Made by a program: the position numbers and the translations under genes. A model generated the notes under the pieces. That model searched no databases, was not told the DNA's origin, and saw only the letters and a program-made list of their open reading frames with translations. A stretch of 64,000 bases of DNA from Epiperipatus broadwayi (taxonomy: Eukaryota > Onychophora > Udeonychophora > Euonychophora > Peripatidae), in NCBI GenBank assembly GCA_028023455.1, contig JAQFVV010006199.1, positions 5,656,972 to 5,720,971 of the forward strand, given 5' to 3'. Shown one piece after another: positions 23,084 to 31,864 of the stretch; the stretch's first letter is position 1; every line of letters begins with the position of its first letter.

Positions 23084-23835
23084 CCACAAAATACTTCTTG
23101 CAGCACTGCTGTAAAAAGTTTTGGAGATATTGAGTCACCCTGTCTTACACCTTTTTCAATGTTGATTTTCCTACTATCATTATGTAATCTAATTGTTGCT
23201 GTTGCATTTTTATAAATATTCTTCAAAATATGACAATATCCTGGATCTACACCTTGATGATCCAATACTTTAATCACTGAAGAATTGTTTATAGAATCAA
23301 ATGCCTTTTCATAGTCTACAAATCCTAAGCATAACGGCAACTCATATTCGTTTGTCCTTTCTATAATTTCTCTCAATACCTGGATATGATCTACTGTACT
23401 AAAACCACTTTTAAATCCAGCTTGTTCTCTTAGTTGGTGGAAATCCAATGTTTTCTGTAGATGGGTTGTAATTATCTTAGTAAAAATTTTATATAAAACT
23501 GATAAAAGACTGATAGGTCTGTAATTTCTAATATCTTCTTTATCACCTTTTTTAAATATTAATATTAATACTGCATTCTTCCAATCATCTGGTACATCTT
23601 TATCATTTAGACATTTGGTATATAACTTTGCTAAAAAAAATTCTATTTCTTCACCTGCTTCTTTTAATATATCAATTACAATTCCATCATTACCTGGAGC
23701 CTTCCCTTTCTTCATAAATTTAATTGCATGTCTCACTTCCTCATTCAAAATTCTGGGCAATTCAGAAGATATAATATGTATAGGAGGCACTTGTTCTTTA
23801 TTACTATATAATTCTTGATAGAAGTCTTATACATT
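23065..23835 (-). pseudogene. RTE reverse transcriptase, fingers and palm
   Basis: An uninterrupted minus-strand frame shows the reverse transcriptase core: EEVRHAIKFMKKGKAPGNDG, the KAVLI.IFKKGDKEDIRNYRP region, LREQAGFKSGFSTVDHI, LGFVDYEKAFDSI (motif A) and GVRQGDSISPKLF (motif B). Just after VFCGLK an extra A in an A-run near 23,080 shifts the frame; the proper continuation (WEVKGVKVNGD, then LDFADDVLVFS, motif C) lies in the next frame. Apart from that shift all catalytic Asp residues are present. The enzyme copies its own RNA at the nicked chromosomal site. Confidence 0.9.
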
Positions 23836-24114
23836 AATTCATTGTTCACTTTTTTTGTGTGATAGAAATTAAATCTCAAATTATTTTTTTTAAAAAAATC
23901 TGAATGCAAGTATCAACAGCATCAAAGATTGATAGATTATTTGGTTTCAGGCTTTTCAGAGCCTGCTTTATTCTTTTAGTATTTTTGAAAGAAACATATG
24001 GCATATTTGTAAAATATTTATTTTAAATCTAAAAACTATGTGATTATAATTAGATTTTATTTGAAAATGTTATCTTTAATGAGACAAGTTTCAAAAAATT
24101 AGTTACATTGAAAA
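23836..24114. mobile_element. About 280-bp insertion inside the RTE ORF
   Basis: RTE coding sequence stops after RDDIIK (near 24,118) and resumes with DFYQELYSNKEQVPP (near 23,830). In relatives these are joined directly. The intervening AT-rich sequence has no ORF. ACATT occurs at both edges (about 23,832 and 24,113), a possible 5-bp target duplication. It contains GGCTTTTCAGAGCC, a small palindrome. The source element is unknown. Confidence 0.55.
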
Positions 24115-25635
24115 ACATTTTATGATGTCATCTCTCTTTTTAGCAATAATGCCATCTTTTTTTTTTATTGCAGATATAAATTTCCTACCAATACCAAAAT
24201 GTTGTTTTACACTCTTGAGACTTTTATTCTCTTCTACAGCTTTCCTTGCTAGTTCACAATTATACTTTCTTATATCATTTTCAACTCTTTTCCGCGCCAT
24301 TTTACAAAATTCGAGATATTCAATCTTTTTTAATGCATCATTGTTGTATATCCTCATATTCCTTCTTTTCTTCATAAATTCTCTAGTCTCAGTAGAAATT
24401 TTACTGGTCAGTTGGTGCTTTTTTCTACCAGCTATCTTTGTTGCAGTTTTTAAAAGTGTATCGCTTATTTTTCTATTAATGTCATTCACATCTGAATCAT
24501 GTTCAAAGTCTACTAATTCTTAAAACCGATTTTTAAGTTCTAATTTAAATTCATTAGAATGTTTCTGAAGATTAGGAATATCAACTGTAAATATTATTTT
24601 TCTTAATAATTTTTGTCTCTCTAGTTTTGCATTAACATGTATCTTACATCTTACTAATCAGTGATTACTTCCTGTATTAAATTTATTAAGAACATTACAA
24701 TCTTGAAATATGTATTTTCGGTTAATCAAAATATAATCCAATTCTGCTGTACCTTCATTTGGATGCTTCCATGTCCATTTCCTTTTAACATTTTTCTCAA
24801 AAAAAGAATTCATTATATAAAGTTTTTCTTTTTCTGCAAACTCCACAAGTCTATGTCCTCTCTCATTTCTATTACCATAACCAAAACTACCTACAGCATT
24901 TTCATCTTTCATTTGTTTACCAATTCTAGCATTAATGTCTCCCATAACAATTTTAAAATGTTGTTTACTCTGATCAAAAGCCTTTTGTATATCCATATAA
25001 AAATCTTCTATAACTTCATCACTATGAGAATTTATTGGGGCATAAACCTGAATTATCTGCATTTGGTATCTGCTATTAAGTTGTAAAACTAATCTTGCCA
25101 CTCTGTCTGATACACCATCAATCTCCACAATGTTATTCTTTCATTTTTTATTTATAATAAATCCTACTCCACTTGTATTTCCAATATTTGTACCTTTATA
25201 GTAGAGTATGTGTCCACTTTTTAAATCAATTGTTTCTTCACCTTTTCTTCTAACTTCACAAAGTCCAATAATGTCTCATTTAATATAAGACAGTTCTTCT
25301 TCTAACTCTTGCAATCTTCTCTCACTTGAAAGTGATCTGCAGTTGTAAGTACCTAAATAAAAAGTCATCATCAAATGGCAGCCTGAGTCCGCAATCAGGA
25401 GATTCTTAGCACCCTCCACCTTCGGCCAACAACCGCTGCCTTGGTTGGTGACTTTACAGCCTCCTGGGAATAAGGGCCATGATTTATTTTTGTCTGTCAT
25501 GATTGTATATATTGATAAACTTGGAGGTAAAAAGCCAATAAACTCACCACCCTGGCTAATGTGTGTTGGTAAGCAGCCCATCCATGTTCGTATACTATAT
25601 AAATAATCACATAGTAATAACAGCTGCAACAACAA
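24103..25635 (-). pseudogene. RTE endonuclease domain and linker, with four in-frame stops
   Basis: The N-terminal half of the RTE polyprotein. The endonuclease is recognisable from TYNCRSL, GLCEVRRKGEE (catalytic Glu), QVYAPINSHSDE, VMGDINARIGKQ (catalytic Asp/Asn), AELDYILINRK and the terminal GSNH, corresponding to the family's SDH motif. Stops interrupt the single frame at 25,276 (TGA after LSYIK, probably a former Trp), 25,141 (TGA after INKK, probably a former Trp), 24,658 (TGA after GSNH, where relatives often have Arg) and about 24,520 (TAA before ELVDFEH). The linker to 24,103 is charged and lysine-rich, with ARKRVENDIRKYNC and KKDGIIAKKRDDIIK. The enzyme would nick target DNA to prime reverse transcription. 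Stops that look like TGG/CGA to TGA suggest C-to-T decay of a formerly intact frame. Confidence 0.88.
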
Positions 25636-25735
25636 GAACTTATGGAGTGGACATTAGGAATTTGCCTTGCTCAGTTCCTTTAAGGCTTCCAAGAGTAATC
25701 AAAGCGTCTCCTTTCAGTTAATAGCAAACTCCTTA

Positions 25736-26255
25736 CATTATATGCAGATTTAAACCTGTATGGTGTATTAATTTACATTTTGAAACATAGTGCATCAAAG
25801 GTCTGCCCATCCCTCACATATGTATGTAAAAATGGATTATTCTCCTGTACATGAGGGATCAGAATGACTAAATATCAACATGGGTAGGATGGCAACCTTG
25901 GTACTAATGTGGGCTTTGAATGTTCCGTCATCAGATTTTCAAAGAAATAAAAGACTGAAGAATTGTGAAATTGGAGTAGTTTAAAGCCTGTCCATTAAAG
26001 TATGAAGATTGGCTATCTTAATATAAAGCAGAGCACTGATTGTATATATGTGTGGAGACAGTAATCTGGACCAACAGATGAGTGCTGTTTTAGCACAAAA
26101 TATGTATATTGGTGATTATTTATATTTTCAACATATGCGTGATCAGGTGGGTCAGCAATATGAGATGGCATGGAGAGTTGAGAATTGTATGAAAGTCTGA
26201 GTTCGAATCCCGCATACATATATGCAGGTTTAAGCCTGTATAGGGTATTAATTTA
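25736..26255 (+). repeat. Family F remainder and a long plus-oriented copy
   Basis: At 25,740 ATATGCAGATTTAAACCTGTA resumes the repeat interrupted by the RTE. A full-looking family F copy follows (about 25,790-26,255): CCCATCCCTCACATATGTATG, the ATGAGGGATCAGAATGACTAAAT block, TTCCGTCATCAGATTTTCAA, CCATTAAAGTATGAAGATTGGC, GGACCAACAGATGAGTGCTG, AAAGTCTGAGTTCGAATCCC and GTTTAAGCCTGTATAGGG. The GAGTTCGAATCCC motif resembles a polymerase III box B, but its position near the right end does not fit an ordinary SINE. Confidence 0.75.
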
Positions 26256-27728
26256 ATTAAATAGTAAAATGAAAGAAGCATAATTAATTGAAAAAAAATA
26301 AATTTAAATTCTAACTTATATTTATTAAGTTATGATGATTTATTTTTTTAATACTTTGGTAAACAATTCATCAAGGCAAAAGTGCTTTTTCTATTTGTAT
26401 TTTTTTTTTTTTAATACTAAATATAAGTTTGGATTAATTTTTAAGTCATGATAAAATTATTTCTTTTTAAGATTATTTGCTACTCCGAGATACATTTACA
26501 TAATATGAGATAATATGTATATATTATTTAGATTCTTTGGATTATTGTTTCCTACACATACATTTACAATTTAATGTACATCTGCATTTTTTCATTCTTT
26601 TTAATAATGATAAAATGTCATATTGATGATTTTTATCTTAATTTATACCTTGTTAGTTAAAATCCAATTGAATAATATAAATTTTAATCACACACTACCC
26701 ATGTAATGCATTTCATGTTTAAAATGCAATTTTAAATTTAATGCTATTCATATTCTAACATGAAAATTCTAATAAACTGCCAAGCAATATTTATGTAATA
26801 GAGAATTGTAATCAAGAGGTTGAGTATCACTGTTTGATATAACAAAGTCTGTTAATTTTAGCAAATAGATGATCTCTAAATGTTTACTAGCACTAATTAA
26901 GTTTAATCAAACTATTATTGCAATAAGCCACTGTCAAATTAACATCTACTGTTAGTGGTCATATACCCAGGGCTCTGTTTTTTATACATTTTTCAATAAT
27001 ATATCAAGTTTCAATATATAAAGAATTATGATTACTGAGAACAAATATTGCTCTCAACTATGAAAAAATGGGATTATACATATACATGATGGAAACAAAG
27101 ACTATAATAACAGGTTCAGCCACCAACTTCAAATTAATAATAAATGCTAAATCAGTAAATTGATAAATTTTTGTTTTCTAGGATTATTTACTATTATCAA
27201 AGATTCCAGTAATCAAGAGATTTGTTACAGGCTAATACTGACAATGAAAAATCTATTAATGACTTTTAGATATAGGGATATCTCTATAAATAAAAATCAG
27301 AATTGTTCAATTTACAATATTTCCTAAAATTTTCTAAAAATATAAATGTCAAACATTGTTGTTTTTGTGAAGTCCATAGACAGTTAGAATTAATACGTGG
27401 ATATATGACTAAATTAGATTTGAATTTTTACTTTAAGCATGAATGACCCAATTCAAATTTTGATCATATCCTAAGAATTAACTTATCTAATTTATTAGAA
27501 TATGTATAATGCTTCGAAATATTGCTCAAGAAAAGTTAACTAAGAATGAATTGAATGATAAGTAGTCTAAAAATCGAATCAGATGAAGTTGATCTCGACT
27601 TATCAGCTAAATAAAAAAAAATTAAAAAAGTTCACGTCATTGGAATTATTATATTTAACCTGACACTTTGATACTTAAATAATTCATAATCTTTACTCAG
27701 CAAATGATTATATGATAATTTATTTATA
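26256..27728. other. AT-rich DNA, no feature seen
   Basis: A/T-rich, somewhat more complex between 26,800 and 27,650. I see no motif-bearing ORF and no named repeat. It could be 3' flank or intron of the candidate exon to its right. Confidence 0.45.
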
Positions 27729-27809
27729 ATTTAATCTTCATCCTCTGAAAGGGAAGAAGAAAGATCTGCTGTTAATATTATTTCAAGTCCTTGTGCATTT
27801 AATTCTGCT
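27729..27809 (-). CDS. Possible terminal coding exon of an unidentified host gene
   Basis: On the minus strand a splice-acceptor-like TTTAACTTTTAG precedes 26 codons ending in TAA. The peptide ends ILTADLSSSLSEDED, an acidic Ser/Asp/Glu tail of the kind common at protein C-termini, and its codon use is less A/T-driven than the surroundings. AATAAA lies about 9 bases past the stop, giving a complete acceptor-exon-stop-poly(A)-signal arrangement within 110 bp. The upstream exons would lie at higher coordinates on the minus strand and I could not identify them. I do not recognise the protein. Splice sites this short can arise by chance in AT-rich DNA, so this is a hypothesis. Confidence 0.4.
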
Positions 27810-27811
27810 AT

Positions 27812-28259
27812 CTAAAAGTTAAATATGTTCTTTTACAAATATATTTAGTAATTTAATATCTCTTTATTTGATAAAATATGTAAATCTAATATTTAAATAC
27901 TTACATATACACTGCATATACCGTAATATATTGCACAATAGTTTATTTCAGATTATTCTAATTATTTAAATTTTATCAACTTTAATTAATATTTTTTTAT
28001 TTTTTGAATAGCTTCGCGTGAAAACTAATAAAATGAATGCTTGATAGTAAAATATTTATTATGCAATTATAAAAAATGCATTGGATGCGTTTCTGTTTTT
28101 GCCTTTTTTATTTTTTTATTTTTAAAAATACTAATATACATAAAATAAATCCTTACAAATGTTTCCGCTTATTATTTTTGAATTAAAAAGTGTTAAATGT
28201 AGGTGTAACTCTATTATAATAATACTTTGAAACAGTTAAAAGTATTTTTTTAAAAAGTT
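27812..28259. other. AT-rich DNA, no feature seen
   Basis: A/T-rich spacer; possibly intronic if the flanking exon candidates are real. Confidence 0.45.
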
Positions 28260-28641
28260 AATTAGATAATTGATCCCCGGAGACCCATATCGTTTGCTTC
28301 GCCCCTTCTCTATAATTCTCATTTATTTGAGAAGCACAAATTTTGCCTTAACTAGATAGAACACTGACTGGAAATGTAGCCACTTTATTCTGGCATAAGT
28401 AGTTGCACATCACTGTGGCAGGTTGCTCGCGCAGCCCAGTGACGATGCATTAATGCCAATGAAAGATATCGGAGGAGAGAAGCGAAGATTTGTGCATAAT
28501 TCATAGTTGTTTAGCTGTGAGCTTGTGATTGGATTAATGGTTTATTGGTCAGTGGTTTGACCGGTCTATTTTCTATTCATGTCAAAATAAAAATAAAAAA
28601 TGGTCGTAATGAAAAGGAAATAAAATACTTTCGGTAGAAGG
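28260..28641. promoter_or_regulatory. CpG-richer, unique-looking block; candidate promoter and 5' UTR
   Basis: Composition changes clearly from the flanks. CpGs cluster (CCCCGGAGACC, TCGTTTGCTTCGCCCC, GCTCGCGCAGCCCAGTGACG, TATCGGAGGAGAGAAGCG, GACCGGTC) in a window where they are otherwise rare. There is no repeat match elsewhere in the window and no long ORF. It sits directly upstream of an ATG in good context (GAAGGATGG) that opens the exon candidate to the right. A promoter/5' UTR is the simplest reading; an unrecognised transposon fragment is the alternative. No TATA element is assigned. Confidence 0.4.
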
Positions 28642-28805
28642 ATGGCTCCCACATCCCACCAGAAAAAGATTTTTAGAATGAAGACTTTCAAGGAACCTAG
28701 TAGAGGTGCAGCGCTTGATAGACTGAAAGGAAACAATGCTCCATGCACTCAGCGACCAAAACGTTGGAAATCATGCATGGCATTTCGTGTGACATGCACA
28801 AAAAG
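28642..28805 (+). CDS. Possible first coding exon of an unidentified host gene
   Basis: Begins ATGGCTCCC after GAAGG (favourable start context) and codes for a basic peptide of about 54 residues: MAPTSHQKKIFRMKTFKEP, then GAALDRLKGNN, then QRPKRWKSCMAFRVTCTK. If unspliced it ends at TAG 28,807-28,809; the bases AAAAAG|GTAGTT overlap that stop and form a plausible splice donor, so the exon may end at 28,805. Its codon use and base composition differ from the surrounding AT-rich DNA, and the CpG-richer block upstream could be its promoter. I do not recognise the protein, and I found no downstream exon with a matching phase and clear acceptor. Confidence 0.35.
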
Positions 28806-30139
28806 GTAGTTTTAACATTTTTTTTAATCGTTTTCATTGACTAATTTAATGAAACATTTTAAGCTGATTCCCCCCCCCCCCTTTTTTTTTTTTTTACAAT
28901 TCTTTAAACCACATGGTCATTTTTTGAAAATAAACTATATATGCATTTATTCATTTTTATTCTTGTTTGATCTATATTTAAGTAATGAACAATTAAATGA
29001 TATTTCAATTGATCGTTTTTTATCTATTGTATTGAAATTTTGTATGTGTGTTTTATGTATCCATATATATATGCATGAATGTGTAGGTAATCAAACACAT
29101 CGAAAATAGTATGATGATTACTTTATTGATCTACATCTGTATATATTGATTAATCTCATGTATTTGTTTCTAATCTGAATTACATTTTCGTTTTGTCTTT
29201 AGATTTTTTAAATATTATCGGCATTTTTTTTTAATCTTCTATGCAATTTATCTACACCCATTTCATTAAATTTATCTACTGTTCATCTGTCTGTGCGTTT
29301 AAATTTTTTCCAAATAACTTTTTAAAAGTTTATAGGAAGTAATGGTAATCTACCATCGATAATGATCAAATATTTATTACGTAATCACATGGGCTTATTT
29401 TTTTGAGTCATAAAACCTGTTTTTTTTTTTTTGTTTTTTAAGCAGTTCACTTAACGCACAAGTTTATTGTGTGTTCATTGACTACATTTGTATATTTGAA
29501 TGTTTTATTTGTGATTTATATATCTTTTTCAATATATATAGTAATGTACGTGTATAACTAAATTTCGTTTGTTATTTTAAGTTAGTGTGCTTTCATCTAT
29601 TAGTATATTCATTTATCTTTTATTTTAGCATTTTTATTTATACAAAATTTTATCAATATAATTGTATGTCATGAAAGTTTCATTTTTCTCTTTATATATG
29701 TATGTGCGTTGCATAGATGCTTGCATGCAAATACAATACGTACATGTATTTAAATAGAATATAAAGTTCATTAGATTAATTATCTTCCTTAACTATATTA
29801 TTTCTATCGTTATATATTTATACCTTATTTATTTTTGCTGTCATACTGACTTCTCTTTTTTTTAAAAAATTTGGAAGAGGTTTTTTTCTTCTTTTTTCTC
29901 TCTTTTTTTTTCTTTTACTAAAAAAAAAATACTTTGATTTTAAACATAAGAGTACCACTGCCAACCAAATTGAGATGAGGTTGTGATTTCATAAGTCACT
30001 ATTTTTTTCCTCATCCTGACTTTCAGTAGTCTCCAGTTGGAATAGTGACTAGAAGAAGCCATTTGAATACTCCATTTCCCTAAACTTAAAATATCTGAAT
30101 AATATTGCATAATAATGTATTTCTCTTCCTTTCTCTTTT
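28806..30139. other. AT-rich DNA with homopolymer runs
   Basis: Contains a C(10) run followed by T(15) at about 28,870-28,896, other T-runs near 29,418 and 29,880-29,920, and TATATGTATG-type simple sequence. If the exon candidate to the left is real this could be its first intron. I see no other feature. Confidence 0.45.
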
Positions 30140-30343
30140 ATGCACATTCCTTTTGCAATAATGGACTCTCCGAAATTGACGATCAATTGCCAAGTAGAGC
30201 ATTTTATGAAGGGAGGTTTAGTATGTCAGTGTAGATGCACTGATGAAATATTAGTCGATTTGTCAGACCAGAATAAAAATGAGTTGCTACTGATGAGAAG
30301 ATTTTATCCAAGCAAATTGCATTTATATTTAAAAGATAAATAA
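30140..30343 (+). CDS. Small ORF of unknown function
   Basis: A 67-codon ORF with two possible starts: ATGCAC, and ATGGACTCTCCG seven codons on. The peptide has cysteines in VCQCRC and a charged C-terminal part (DLSDQNKNELLLMRRFYP, then SKLHLYLKDK). Its amino acid mix is balanced and not the Lys/Asn/Ile/Phe-rich translation seen in random AT-rich ORFs here. There is no splice acceptor AG in the 80 bases upstream, so it is not an obvious internal exon. I do not recognise the family. It may be a small gene, an exon from an unusual start, or chance. Confidence 0.3.
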   Translation: MHIPFAIMDSPKLTINCQVEHFMKGGLVCQCRCTDEILVDLSDQNKNELLLMRRFYPSKLHLYLKDK

Positions 30344-31216
30344 AATTAATACCATGAAATATATAAATATGATTACACACACATATATAGTAGATTCTTA
30401 AATAGAAGTTTATCAAGATTTACATATATATATAGTTAATAAATTCGTTTTATATATATTGGTAGCTTGTATATAGTAGATGATAATATATATATTTCCC
30501 ATTGAATTCAAAGCATAGCGTTACTAATAATGTTTAAATCTTAACTGAAATATCTATCTTGTCACCTTTTTTTTTTTTGGTTTATTTGTGATAGTGTGTT
30601 TACATTGTCAAATTAAAATCATTTTAACCAAACTGCCTACGTATCTATACTGTATTGAATCACTCTAATTTAAATCTTTGTAGCGTATAAGATTCGATTA
30701 TAAACAATTTTAAATACATATATGTCTACTGTTAACACCTTAATTATATCAGGGCTTATTAAAAATTATAAAATAGCTCTAGAATGGCAATGCTAGAGTA
30801 ACTTGTGTTTAATAGGAAGCAATAATAAACAAATGACCACTGATGCAGTATTTATATATATGAGTATTAAATATTAGTAATTATAAATAAAATAGAAAAT
30901 TATATCACGTTACAAAACTAATCAAAAAGATGCAATTTTAATAAAATTTTCGTTTTTTAAGGCTAGTTTTGTAATGTTATATGGTTTTCTATTTTATATA
31001 TGAGTATGTATATTTACGTCTTCTCTACACATCAAAATGCATATATTTTGTAATTGAAACCTTTATGCAATTCTTACATTTTTCAAATTTTTTTAAATTT
31101 ATTAATTATTCACTTAATTATTTGCAATATTTGTTGATCAACATTTTCACCCATTATTTATTCATTGCAAAATGATAGTCTGTACAATTTAATTTATTAT
31201 TTATTATCTATAGCCT
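30344..31216. other. AT-rich DNA, no feature seen
   Basis: A/T-rich with short TATATA runs. The approximate inverted pair AAAACTAATC...GGCTAGTTTT lies around 30,914-30,970. No gene is seen. Confidence 0.5.
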
Positions 31217-31410
31217 TTCTTCTCTACATTACTTTAGCAAATTTTCTTGTTTTCTCTATCCACCTCAAATCAGTTCTCTTTTTATGCTTTTACAATCTCT
31301 TTGGTTCAGTTTAAGTCTTCAATAGTCTATATTATAATTTCTTTTAGCATATATTTAATCCAATTTTTCATTTTTTTAATTTTTTCAATGATGCCAATAA
31401 TACCTATTTG
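31217..31410 (-). mobile_element. RTE fragment, 3' part of ORF (piece 1 of 3)
   Basis: Diverged match to the 22,310-22,546 part of the better RTE copy (TTTTACAATCTC, TTAATTTTTTCAATGA.G.CA, TAATACCTATTTGTT). It stops where LTR-related sequence begins, and the RTE continues on the far side at 34,918. Confidence 0.75.
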
Positions 31411-31431
31411 TTTCTGTCGACTGCACCAAAT
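31411..31431 (-). other. Primer-binding-site-like sequence next to the LTR
   Basis: Minus-strand TGGTGCAGTCGACAGAAA directly beyond the LTR end after a short GAT spacer. It resembles the complement of an animal tRNA-Ser 3' end and matches the equivalent site at 60,751-60,769 apart from a few changes. Its presence suggests this was a 5' LTR whose internal region was deleted. Confidence 0.5.
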
Positions 31432-31864
31432 CTGTTGTGTTTGGCTGGATTGCAGGGTTCAGACTCAAACCAACAATAATATCAAAATAAACATGAACAC
31501 TCCCAAAATACAGTTGTACATAGATAAACATAGGTAATACTGTGTGCCAAATGACTGGACTCACTTCCAGCTGTATATATTAGCTTGCCTTGTGAGTTTT
31601 AGCCTTAACTCTTCTGATTGTGCTAGACAGTTCTTCCGGCTGTACTAAACAGCCTGCCTCAAGTCTGCCATAGTCGTAGCAGCTTCCAGTTATATCATGG
31701 ACTTGTCTCACTGCATAGACCTATTGGTAGTGAATATAGTAGAAACACCTTCCCTGTTAAAAATGTTTTCAGTGGAGAGCATACTTAGTCATATAAGTAG
31801 ACATATGCTCTTTGGCTCTGTAGAGCACATACTGTCATTAAGGTTAGACAGACATTCTCTCTCA

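Larger units (their letters stand above)
22252..25735 (-). mobile_element. RTE-like non-LTR retrotransposon, nearly full length but inactivated
   Basis: Minus-strand element of about 3.5 kb with a short 5' leader, one long ORF (apurinic endonuclease-like domain, then reverse transcriptase) and a 3' end made of ATG/ATC trinucleotide repeats (22,252-22,272), the microsatellite-type tail of RTE elements. It interrupts a family F repeat, whose two halves resume exactly on each side. The ORF is broken by three TGA stops, one TAA stop, at least three single-base frameshifts and a ~280-bp insertion. Related fragments occur at 31.2-38.5 kb and 46.0-46.5 kb. Confidence 0.9.

Noticed and set aside
22222-25128. 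Plus-strand ORFs across the RTE region
   Set aside because: They are antisense readings of the RTE ORF.
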